Program-made: the position numbers and the translations under genes | Source: Pseudorhodoferax sp. Leaf267 | GTDB lineage: Bacteria; Pseudomonadota; Gammaproteobacteria; Burkholderiales; Burkholderiaceae_C | Assembly (NCBI RefSeq): GCF_001422405.1 | Contig: NZ_LMMV01000001.1 | Location: forward strand, 966,620-1,030,619 | Reading direction: 5' to 3' | DNA length: 64,000 nucleotides | Shown: in pieces, positions 24,978-34,004 of the stretch | Position numbering within the stretch: position 1 is the first letter of the stretch | How the letters are laid out: the number at the start of each line of letters is the position of its first letter | Notes under the pieces: generated by a model | What the model was told of the DNA's origin: nothing | Database searches by the model: none | What the model saw: only the letters and a program-made list of their open reading frames with translations

Positions 24978-26558
24978 ATGCTGAACGAGCACACCAAGAC
25001 CGACGGCCTGCCCGACGCCCCCGACCTCGTGATGCCCCAGGCGCTGGACCGCGCGCGGCCGCGCAACGAGCGCATGGCCAGCGACAAGGTCGAGTGCAAT
25101 GCCTGCCCCGTGCTGTGCCAGATCGGCCGCGGCCGCACCGGCGCCTGCGACCGCTATGCGAATGAAGAAGGTGTGCTGGTGCGCGTCGACCCGGTGGTGC
25201 TGCTGCAAAAGACGCTGGATGCCGAAGCGCTGCTGGTGCCGTTCACGGTGCGTGGCGAGGGCGACGAGGCGGCCCTGGTGCCAGCCTCCTCGGTGTTCGT
25301 CACCGGCATCGGCGCCTCCACCACCTACCCCGACTACAAGCCCGCGCCTTTCATCGTCGCCTCCGAAGCCGCCGGCGTGGACATGGTGACCGTGGTCACC
25401 GAGGGCATCTTCAGCTACTGCAGCCTGAAGGTGAAGATCGATACCGACCGTTGGCTGGGCCCGGAGCAGGCCAACGTGCGCTGCAAGGGCGAGGTCGTCG
25501 GCCACGTGACAACGGCCGAGTACGGCTCGCAGATGCTGTCGCTGGGCGGCGTGCACCACCTCACGGGCGGCAGCAAGAAGGAAGGCCGCGTCACGCTGGA
25601 GGTCATGCAGACGCTGGGCAACAAGAAGCCGCTCGAGCTCACCATCGACGGCGGTGCGCAGCTGCAGATCCAGGCCGGCCAGGCGCCCATCGTCAACGGC
25701 GTGCTGGAGCAGCGCATGCGCGTCGGCTGCGGCTCGGCCACGGTCGGCATCTTCGCGCGCCAGTTCGCAGGCGTCGCCGACGAGGTCATCGTGGTGGACG
25801 ACCACATCACCGGCGTGCTGACCGAGCACCAGGCCGGCCGCTGCCTGGACATGAAGCCGGCCGGCATCAAGGTGCGCGGACGCAAGTCGACCCCCGGCCG
25901 CTACTTCCAGGTGGCCAATCCCGGCACGGGCTGGGGCGGCACCGACATCGCCGATCCGCTGTCCATCATCGAGACCTGCGAGGCCGATGCGGCCTGGCCC
26001 GGCCTGCGCCTGCTGATGGTGTCGACCACCGGCGAGCATGCCGCCTGGTACGTGCTCGACGATGCGCTGGTGCCCCAGCCGCAGCCCATGCCCGAGGCCG
26101 TGGCCCAGGTCGTGGCGCGCATCGGCGAGAACTGCGAGCCCTCGCTGACCACCGTGCTGTTCCTGGGCGGCGCCGGCGGCAGCCTGCGCGCGGGCGTCAG
26201 CGAGAACCCGGTGCTGCTCACGCAGGCGATCAAGAAATCCGTCGTCAACGTCACCCTGGGTGGCGCGCCAGGCTATGTGTGGCCCGGCGGCGGCATCACG
26301 GTCATGGTGGATGTGATGCGCATGCCCGACAACAGCTTCGGCACCGTGCCCACGCCGGCCATCGTGGCGCCGCTGGAGTTCACGATGCCGCTGGCCGAGT
26401 ACCAACGCCTGGGCGGCCACATGGACCAGGTGCGCTCGCTGGCCGACACGCTCGCCCATGGTGCCTGGCACAACGATGGTGCACCGCGTGCACGCCGCAT
26501 GCTCGCGCCGGCGCCCGGCAATGGCTGGCCGATCGGACAGCCTCCGCAGCTGGGCTGA
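24978..26558 (+). CDS. hnr: 6-hydroxynicotinate reductase
   Basis: A 526-residue protein matching the family annotated as 6-hydroxynicotinate reductase, first defined in Eubacterium barkeri. A cysteine cluster (Cys40, Cys43, Cys47, Cys57 in VECNACPVLC..GACD) can hold an iron-sulfur cluster. Long conserved stretches follow (FVTGIGASTTYPDYKPAPF, GKVKID-like LKVKIDTDRW, GCGSATVGIFARQF, GGAPGYVWPGGGI). The enzyme reduces 6-hydroxynicotinate to 1,4,5,6-tetrahydro-6-oxonicotinate with ferredoxin. Upstream in-frame starts at 24924 and 24945 exist. Its position beside fpr and opposite ena supports the assignment. Confidence 0.82.
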   Translation: MLNEHTKTDGLPDAPDLVMPQALDRARPRNERMASDKVECNACPVLCQIGRGRTGACDRYANEEGVLVRVDPVVLLQKTLDAEALLVPFTVRGEGDEAALVPASSVFVTGIGASTTYPDYKPAPFIVASEAAGVDMVTVVTEGIFSYCSLKVKIDTDRWLGPEQANVRCKGEVVGHVTTAEYGSQMLSLGGVHHLTGGSKKEGRVTLEVMQTLGNKKPLELTIDGGAQLQIQAGQAPIVNGVLEQRMRVGCGSATVGIFARQFAGVADEVIVVDDHITGVLTEHQAGRCLDMKPAGIKVRGRKSTPGRYFQVANPGTGWGGTDIADPLSIIETCEADAAWPGLRLLMVSTTGEHAAWYVLDDALVPQPQPMPEAVAQVVARIGENCEPSLTTVLFLGGAGGSLRAGVSENPVLLTQAIKKSVVNVTLGGAPGYVWPGGGITVMVDVMRMPDNSFGTVPTPAIVAPLEFTMPLAEYQRLGGHMDQVRSLADTLAHGAWHNDGAPRARRMLAPAPGNGWPIGQPPQLG

Positions 26559-26566
26559 CAGCGTCC

Positions 26567-27436
26567 ATGGGCCCCACGCGCGACACCCTGCCCGGCGGCC
26601 GCGCGCATTTCCAGCATGGGCCGATCGATCTCGTCATCGGCGCCGAGGGCGACGCCGCAGCAGTGGCCTGCGCCCACGAAAGCGCCTGGGCACGTTTCGC
26701 CACCGTGCTGATGGAACTCGTGTCCGAACTGCCCACACTGCGCCAGCCCGTTGACGAACGCTGCCCGCTGCAAGGTGTGATTGCACGCCGCATGTGGTCG
26801 GCCTGCGCGCCGCACCGCGCACGCTTCATCACTCCCATGGCGGCCGTGGCCGGCGCCGTCGCGCAGGAGATCGCGGCTTGCTACGCGCGCCCCGGCATCG
26901 TGCGCGCCTGGGTCAACAACGGCGGCGACATCGCGCTGCACCTCGCGCCTGGTGCCCAGGTCCGGGTAGGTCTGTTCGCCGACCTGGCGCGCTTCGACGG
27001 GGCCACGTCGCGCGACGCCCTGCCGACCGATGCGCAGTTCAGCGTGACGGCCGACCTGCCCGTGCGCGGCATCGCCACCAGCGGCTGGCGTGGCCGGAGC
27101 TTCTCGCTGGGCATCGCCGACAGCGTGACCGTGCTCGCGCACGAAGCCGCCGCAGCCGACGCTGCCGCCAGCATGGTCGCCAATGCCGTCGATGTGGACG
27201 ACGCCCGCATCGTGCGGCGGCCGGCCAACACAATCAAGGACGACACCGATCTTGGCGCGCGCCTCGTCACCGTCGATGTGCCGCCACTGCCGCCGGGCTT
27301 GGTCGACCATGCGCTGGACGCCGGCCTCGCCCATGCCCAGGCGCTGCGCGCACAAGGCCTGATCTGGCATGCCGCGCTGACCTGCCAGGGCCGGTGGCGC
27401 AGCACCAGCGACACGATTGGTGCAGTAATTGCTTAA
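26567..27436 (+). CDS. UPF0280 family protein (ApbE-like fold)
   Basis: A 289-residue protein of family UPF0280, related to the ApbE/flavin transferase superfamily. Visible features are an IDLVIGAEGD strand, MAAVAGAVAQEIA, VNNGGDIALHL and a GIATSGWRGRSFSLGIADSVTVLA segment similar to the core of FMN transferases. The gene starts 8 bases after hnr, so the products are probably made together. Inference: it may attach or handle the flavin of 6-hydroxynicotinate reductase or of another enzyme in the route. A biochemical function has not been established for the family, as far as I know. Confidence 0.8.
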   Translation: MGPTRDTLPGGRAHFQHGPIDLVIGAEGDAAAVACAHESAWARFATVLMELVSELPTLRQPVDERCPLQGVIARRMWSACAPHRARFITPMAAVAGAVAQEIAACYARPGIVRAWVNNGGDIALHLAPGAQVRVGLFADLARFDGATSRDALPTDAQFSVTADLPVRGIATSGWRGRSFSLGIADSVTVLAHEAAAADAAASMVANAVDVDDARIVRRPANTIKDDTDLGARLVTVDVPPLPPGLVDHALDAGLAHAQALRAQGLIWHAALTCQGRWRSTSDTIGAVIA

Positions 27437-27509
27437 TGAAAGTACCTAAGGCCAACGCCCGCAATCGCCTCCACAATCCGCCCTGACTTCGTAACGCCAC
27501 GAGCCCGCC

Positions 27510-28094
27510 ATGCCCGCCCTGATCCGCAAACTGATCGTGCAAGTCGATGAAACCCGCCTCGAAATGGGGCAGCCCGTCATGCCGCCCGTGCGCCGTGCGC
27601 TGGCCATGGCGGTCATCGTGAATCCCTTCGCCGGCCGCTACGCCCAGAACCTGGACGAGCTCATCGCCATCGGCGAGGAACTGGGCGGCCTGCTCGGCGA
27701 CAAGTGCGTGGCCGCACTCGGCATCAGGCCCGCCGAGGCCGAGGGCTATGGCAAGGCCGCCATCGTCGGCGAAGCCGGCGAACTCGAACACGCGGCCGCG
27801 CTGCTGCATCCCAAGCTCGGCGCGCCGCTGCGCCGCGCGGTGGAGAAGGGCGCGGCCCTGGTCCCGTCGAGCAAGAAGATGGGCGGCATGGGCTGTGCGA
27901 TCGACGTGCCACTGGGCCACAAGGATGCGGCCTTCGTGCGCAGCCATTTCGATGCCATTGAGGCGCGCGTGTCCGATGCACCGCGCGCCAATGAGATCGT
28001 GGTCGCCGTAGCCGTCACGGTCGGCGGCCGGCCGCTGCCGCGCGTTGGCGGCCTGCAGGCGTCCGAGATCGAAGGCAAGGACGGCCTGCGTTGA
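27510..28094 (+). CDS. DUF1185 'amino acid synthesis' family protein
   Basis: A 194-residue protein of the AA_synth/DUF1185 family, whose known structures show a variant of the Bacillus-type chorismate mutase fold. Key stretches are VIVNPFAGRYAQNLDELI, IVGEAGELEHAAALLHP, GAALVPSSKKMGGMGCAIDVPL and a C-terminal PRVGG. No activity is established. Lying between the reductase genes and the uptake system, it is a candidate for a step after ring opening, such as 2-formylglutarate tautomerisation or decarboxylation. This is inference from context only. Confidence 0.82.
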   Translation: MPALIRKLIVQVDETRLEMGQPVMPPVRRALAMAVIVNPFAGRYAQNLDELIAIGEELGGLLGDKCVAALGIRPAEAEGYGKAAIVGEAGELEHAAALLHPKLGAPLRRAVEKGAALVPSSKKMGGMGCAIDVPLGHKDAAFVRSHFDAIEARVSDAPRANEIVVAVAVTVGGRPLPRVGGLQASEIEGKDGLR

Positions 28095-28126
28095 TTCAGT
28101 TTCCATCGTTCCCAAGGAGTCTCTCG

Positions 28127-29335
28127 ATGAAGTCCATGCGTCCTGTGTTCAGCGCAGCCTCGGCCCTTGCGCTGGCCGCCCTCATTCCCGCGCACGCCCA
28201 GGGCGTGATCAAGATCGGCGAGATCAACAGCTACAAGGCCCAGCCAGCGTTTCTGGAGCCCTACAAGAAGGGCATGGAACTGGCCGTGGACGAGATCAAC
28301 GCGGCCGGTGGCGTGAACGGCAAGAAGATCGAGCTCATCATGCGCGACGACAACGGCAGCCCCGGCGACACCGTGCGCATGGCCGAGGAACTGGTCTCGC
28401 GCGAAAAGGTCGACATCCTGGCCGGCGCCTTCCTGTCGAACACCGGCCTGGCGCTGGCCGACTTCGCCAAACAGAAGAAGTTCTTCTACCTGGCCGGCGA
28501 GCCGCTCACCGACAAGATGACCTGGCAGGGCGGCAACCAGTACACCTTCCGCCTGCGCCCCGGCACCTACATGCAGGCCGCGATGCTGGTGCCCGAGGCG
28601 GCCAAGCTCAAGAAGAAGCGCTGGGCCATCGTCTACCCCAACTACGAGTACGGCCAGTCGGCCACGGCCGCGTTCAAGCAGCTGCTCAAGGCCGCGCAGC
28701 CCGATGTGGAGTTCGTCGCCGAGCAGGCCACGCCGCTGGGCAAGGTCGACGCGGGCAGCGTGGCGCAGGCCCTGGCCGATGCCAAGCCCGACGCCATCTT
28801 CAACGTGCTGTTCGGCGCCGACCTGACCAAGTTCGTGCGCGAGGGCAACACGCGCGGCCTGTTCAAGGACCGCACGGTGGTGAGCGTGCTGACCGGCGAG
28901 CCCGAGTACCTGGACCCGCTGAAGGACGAAGCCCCTGACGGCTGGATCGTCACCGGCTACCCCTGGTACTCGATCAAGACGCCCGAGCACGCCGCCTTCG
29001 AGAAGGCCTACCAGGCCAAGTTCAAGGACTACCCGCGCCTGGGCTCGGTGGTGGGCTACAGCATGATCAAGTCGGCCGCAGTGGGCATCGCCAAGGCTAA
29101 GAGCACCGAGACCGACAAGCTGGTCGCCGCCTTCAAGGGCCTGCAGGTCGATTCGCCGTTCGGCAAGATCACCTACCGCGCCGAAGACCACCAGTCGACC
29201 ATGGGCGCCTACGTGGGCCGCACCAAGAACGACGGCGGCAAGGGCGTGATGGTGGACTACGTCTACCTCGATGGCGCCGATGCACGCTTCCAGCCTTCGG
29301 CCGCCGACGTCAAGAAGTCGCGCGCGACGGACTGA
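28127..29335 (+). CDS. LIV-type ABC transporter substrate-binding protein
   Basis: A 402-residue periplasmic binding protein of the branched-chain amino acid (type 1) class. A signal peptide (VFSAASALALAALIPAHAQG) precedes the mature start VIKIGEINSY. Typical motifs include GMELAVDEINAAGGVNGKKI and RDDNGSPGDTVRMAEEL. An AAGGAG ribosome binding site (28114-28119) lies 7 bases before the ATG. Its location in the nicotinate operon suggests it binds nicotinate, nicotinamide or a related pyridine carboxylate, as opposed to leucine. Confidence 0.9.
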   Translation: MKSMRPVFSAASALALAALIPAHAQGVIKIGEINSYKAQPAFLEPYKKGMELAVDEINAAGGVNGKKIELIMRDDNGSPGDTVRMAEELVSREKVDILAGAFLSNTGLALADFAKQKKFFYLAGEPLTDKMTWQGGNQYTFRLRPGTYMQAAMLVPEAAKLKKKRWAIVYPNYEYGQSATAAFKQLLKAAQPDVEFVAEQATPLGKVDAGSVAQALADAKPDAIFNVLFGADLTKFVREGNTRGLFKDRTVVSVLTGEPEYLDPLKDEAPDGWIVTGYPWYSIKTPEHAAFEKAYQAKFKDYPRLGSVVGYSMIKSAAVGIAKAKSTETDKLVAAFKGLQVDSPFGKITYRAEDHQSTMGAYVGRTKNDGGKGVMVDYVYLDGADARFQPSAADVKKSRATD

Positions 29336-29416
29336 TGCGCCGGGCTGCGGTGCCATCCGCACCGCAGCTCGTTCCCCCTCCCCCGCAGCGGCGCGCTGCC
29401 AGCAGAAGAATCCCCC

Positions 29417-31296
29417 ATGAGCTTTTCCGGACTGATCGTCCAACTCCTCAACGGACTGGCCTCGGCGTCGTCGCTGTTCCTGGTCGCGGCCGGGCTGTCG
29501 CTGATCTTCGGCGTCACGCGCATCGTCAACTTCGCGCACGGCTCCTTCTTCATGGTGGGCATCTACACGGCCTACACGCTGGTGGACCGGTTCGGCAGCA
29601 CGCTGGGCTTTTGGCCGTCGCTGGTGCTGGCGGCCATTGCGGTCGGCGTGCTGGGCGCCATCGTCGAGGTCGTGCTGCTGCGCCGCATCTACAAGGCACC
29701 CGAGCTGTTCCAGCTGCTGGCCACCTTCGCGCTGGTGCTGGTCATCAAGGACGCCTCGCTCTGGCTCTGGGGCCCTGACGAACTGCTGGGCCCGCGCGCA
29801 CCGGGCCTGCGCGGCTCGGTCGAGATCCTGGGCCGGCAGTTCCCGAGCTACGACCTGTTCCTGATCGCCATTGGCCCCATCGTGCTCGGCGCGGTCTGGC
29901 TGCTGCTCACGCGCACGCGCTTCGGCACGCTGGTGCGCGCCGCCACGCAAGACCGCGAGATGGTCAGCGCGCTGGGCGTGAACCAGGCCTGGCTGTTCAC
30001 GGCCGTCTTCGCGCTAGGCGCATTGCTGGCCGGCCTGGGCGGTGCGCTGCAATTGCCGCGCGAGCCCGCCACGCTGGAGATGGACCTGCACACCATCGGC
30101 GCGGCCTTCGTGGTCGTGGTGGTAGGCGGCATGGGTTCGCTGCCGGGTGCCTACCTGGCGGCCCTGCTGGTGGCCGAACTCAAAGCCGTCTGCATCTGGC
30201 TGGGCGTGGTCGACATTCTGGGCGTCAGCGTGTCGTTCTCCAAGCTCACGCTGATGGTGGACTTCCTCGTGATGGCCGCCGTGCTGGTCTGGCGCCCCTG
30301 GGGCCTGCTGGGCAGGCCGCAGGCGCCCAGCCGCTACGTGGGCATGCCCGAGGCGCCGCTGCGCCAGCCCGGCAAGGCCTACCTGGTGGCCGCCGCCGTG
30401 TTCGGCCTGCTGCTGGCCGCCGCGCCCTTGCTCACGGCGCAGTCGCCCTACTTCACCGTGCTGCTGATCGACCTCTTGATCGCCGCGCTGTTCGCCACCA
30501 GCCTGCACTTCATCATGGGGCCGGCCGGCATGCATTCCTTCGGCCACGCGGCCTACTTCGGCCTGGGCGCCTATGCGGCCGCACTGCTGGTGCGTACGAG
30601 CGGCATGCCGATGGAACTCGCGCTCGTGGTCGCCCCGCTGTTCGCCGCGCTCGGCGCCTTCGTCTACGGCTGGTTCGCCGTGCGGCTGTCGGGCGTGTAC
30701 CTGGCCATGCTCACGCTGGCTTTCGCGCAGATCACCTGGGCCATCACCTACCAGTGGGACACGTTCACGGGCGGCAGCAACGGGCTCACGGGCGTGTGGC
30801 CCTCGGCCGCGTTCGCCGACAAGCGCATGTACTACTGGCTCACGCTGGTGCTCGTGGGCCTGGGCGTGTGGTGGCTGCGCCGCGTGCTGTTCTCGCCCTT
30901 CGGCTACGCGCTGCGCGCGGGCCGCGACTCGGTGCTGCGCGCCGACGCCATCGGCATCGACGTGAAGCGCATGCAGTGGATGGCCTTCATCGTGGCCGGC
31001 ACTGTCGCGGGCCTGGCCGGCGCGCTGTTCGCCTTCTCCAAGGGCAGCATCTCGCCCGAATCCATGAACGTGACCAAGTCCATCGACGGCCTGGTCATGG
31101 TGCTGCTGGGCGGCATCCAGACGCTCGCCGGCCCCGTCGTCGGCGCCGTCACCTTCACCTGGCTGCACGACACCGTGGCACGCAACACCGACTACTGGCG
31201 CGCCATGCTGGGCGGCATCATCTTGCTGCTGGTGCTGCTGTTCCCGCAGGGCATCGCGGGCTTTGCCAAGCAACTGTTCGAACGCAAGGCAAAACC

Positions 31297-31300
<4 letters not shown>
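29417..31300 (+). CDS. Fused LivH-LivM type ABC transporter permease
   Basis: A 627-residue protein that joins both permease subunits of a LIV-type transporter. Residues 1-~300 match LivH (GLSLIFGVTRIVNFAHGSFF and VVVVGGMGSLPGAYLAALLV). Residues ~325-627 match LivM (FIMGPAGMHSFGHAAYFGLGA, then MVLLGGIQTLAGPVVGA). Each half has the cytoplasmic loop that contacts an ATPase. There are about 16 membrane segments in all. The stop overlaps the next ATPase start (ATGA), giving one expression unit. Confidence 0.93.
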
Positions 31301-32063
<763 letters not shown>

Positions 32064-32067
<4 letters not shown>

Positions 32068-32789
32068 CGACCTTGCTCGAAGCCAAGGGCCTACGCGCCT
32101 GGTACGGCGCCGCGCAGATCCTGTACGACGTGAACCTCACGGTGCGCCGCGGCGAGGTGGTGGCACTCATGGGCCGCAACGGCGCGGGCAAGTCCACCAC
32201 GCTCAAGACCATCATGGGCATGCTGGCCAAGCGCGCCGGCAGCATCCATTTTCTGGACCACGACATCTCGCGCACCGAGCCGCACCATGCCTCGCGCCTG
32301 GGGCTGGGCTTCGTGCCGGAAGACCGCCGCGTGTTCACCGACCTCACCGTCATGGAGAACCTGGAGGTCGGCAAGCAGCCCGCACGCCGCTGGGCCGACG
32401 GCACGGACGCGCCTCTGTGGACCCCCGAGAAGCTGTTCAAGCTGTTCCCCAACCTGGGCGAGATGCCGAACCGCCCCGGCGGCCGCATGAGCGGTGGCGA
32501 GCAGCAGATGCTGACGGTGGCGCGCACCTTGATGGGCAACCCCTACTTGGTGCTGCTGGACGAGCCGTCCGAAGGCGTGGCGCCCGTCATCGTCGAGCAG
32601 ATGGCGCACATGATCCTGGCGCTCAAAGCGCAGGGCGTGTCCATCCTGCTGTCCGAGCAGAACATGCATTTCGCTGAACTCGTGAGCGACCGCGCCTACG
32701 TGCTGGAGAAGGGGCAGATCCGCTTCGAGGGCACGATGGCCGAACTCGCCGCCAATGAAGAGGTGCGCCGCGCGTACCTCAGCGTCTGA
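32064..32789 (+). CDS. LIV-type ABC transporter ATP-binding protein (LivF-like)
   Basis: A 241-residue ATPase with Walker A GRNGAGKSTTLK, ABC signature MSGGEQQML and Walker B LVLLDEPSEGVAP. It also carries the LivF-type FVPEDRRVFTDLTVMENL segment. It completes the five-domain transporter made of binding protein, fused permease and two ATPases. It overlaps the LivG-like gene by 4 bases and is followed after 25 bases by the nicotinamidase gene, tying transport to nicotinamide use. Confidence 0.93.
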
Positions 32790-32814
32790 TTTGTTCCACG
32801 ACCGGGAGCTTTCC

Positions 32815-33528
32815 ATGCAACGCAGAACCGTCCTCCATTCCGCCGCCGCGCTGGGCCTCTTCGCACTGGCGCCGCCGCTGTTCGCCGCCGGCAAGCTCAA
32901 GCCCGGCGCCCATGCCGCGCTGATCGTGGTCGATGTGCAGAACTGTTTCATCGACGGCGGCACGCTGCCCGTCAAAGGTGGCGCCGAGGTCGTGCCCGTC
33001 ATCAACAAGCTGTCGACCGCGTTCCAGAACATCGTGGTCACGCAGGACTGGCACACGCAGGGCCATGCCTCCTTCGCCAGCGCGCACGGCAGCAAGAAGC
33101 CCTTCGACAGCATCAAGCTCAACTATGGCAACCAGGTGCTGTGGCCCGACCACTGCGTGCAGGGCACGGATGACGCGGCGCTGCACAAGGACTTGAAGCT
33201 GCCCACCACGCAACTCATCATCCGCAAGGGCTACAACAAGGGCGTGGACAGCTACTCCGCCTTCCAGGAAGCCGACCGCAAGACCGTGACGGGCCTGGCC
33301 GGCTACCTCAAGGCGCGCGGCATCAAGACCGTCTACATCACGGGCCTGGCCACCGACTTCTGCGTGGCCTGGACGGCGCTGGACGCGCGCAAGGCCGGCT
33401 TCGAGGCCTACGTGATCGAAGACGCCACGCGCGCCATCGACCTCAACGGCTCGCTGGCCGCGGCCTGGAAGCAGATGGCGGCGCAGGGCGTCAAGCGCAT
33501 CCAGTCGGGCGACGTGGAAGGCGCGTGA
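32815..33528 (+). CDS. pncA: Exported nicotinamidase (isochorismatase family)
   Basis: A 237-residue cysteine hydrolase of the PncA group. The catalytic triad is complete: Asp40 (VVDVQNCF), Lys138 (IIRKGYNKG) and Cys183 (GLATDFCVAW). Metal ligands of nicotinamidases are present: Asp78 and His80 in QDWH, and His113. Unusually, it begins with a twin-arginine-like leader (MQRRTVLHSAAALGLFALAP, ending FAAG), implying a periplasmic enzyme. It would turn nicotinamide into nicotinate and ammonia. A GGGAG site precedes the ATG. Its stop overlaps the nicA GTG start. Without export it would act in the cytoplasm like classical PncA. Confidence 0.88.
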   Translation: MQRRTVLHSAAALGLFALAPPLFAAGKLKPGAHAALIVVDVQNCFIDGGTLPVKGGAEVVPVINKLSTAFQNIVVTQDWHTQGHASFASAHGSKKPFDSIKLNYGNQVLWPDHCVQGTDDAALHKDLKLPTTQLIIRKGYNKGVDSYSAFQEADRKTVTGLAGYLKARGIKTVYITGLATDFCVAWTALDARKAGFEAYVIEDATRAIDLNGSLAAAWKQMAAQGVKRIQSGDVEGA

Positions 33529-34004
33529 CCTCTGGTTTCTCGCTTCACGTCAACGGCAGCGCGCGGCAATTCGACGTCCCGCGCCAGACCACGCTGCTGC
33601 AGCTGCTGCGCAACGACTGCGGCCTGAACGGCCCCAAGTACGGTTGCGGCCTGGGCCAGTGCGGCAGCTGCACGGTGCTGGTGGACGGCGTGGCTGCGCG
33701 CAGCTGCGTGGTCCCGGCCCACGGCATGGCCGGCCGCCACATCACCACGCTGGAAGGCCTGGGCACGCGCGAGGCGCCGCACCCGGTGCAACAAGCCTTC
33801 ATCGACGCGCAGGCCACGCAGTGCGGCTATTGCCTGAACGGCATGGTCATGACCACGGTCGCGCTGCTGCAGCGCGTGCCCCACCCCACCGAGGCGCAGG
33901 CGCGCGCCGAGCTGTCGCACAACCTGTGCCGCTGCGGCACGCACCTGGAGATCCTGGACGCGGTGCAGCGCGCGGCCCAGTTGAGCGCCGAGGCGGCAGG
34001 CTGA
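33525..34004 (+). CDS. nicA: Nicotinate dehydrogenase small subunit, 2x[2Fe-2S]
   Basis: A 159-residue iron-sulfur subunit of the xanthine oxidase family. The plant-type cluster is bound by Cys41, Cys46, Cys49 and Cys61 (CGLGQCGSC..C). The helical domain binds a second cluster through Cys100, Cys103, Cys135 and Cys137 (QCGYC and NLCRCG). The length agrees with Pseudomonas NicA. It passes electrons from the molybdenum site of NicB to the hemes. The start is GTG, overlapping the nicotinamidase stop, and its stop overlaps the nicB ATG. Confidence 0.92.
   Translation: MTSGFSLHVNGSARQFDVPRQTTLLQLLRNDCGLNGPKYGCGLGQCGSCTVLVDGVAARSCVVPAHGMAGRHITTLEGLGTREAPHPVQQAFIDAQATQCGYCLNGMVMTTVALLQRVPHPTEAQARAELSHNLCRCGTHLEILDAVQRAAQLSAEAAG

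Noticed and set aside
27746-29950. 734-codon minus-strand frame over DUF1185, the binding protein and the permease
   Set aside because: It covers three real plus-strand genes, and its translation is low-complexity and lacks any domain.
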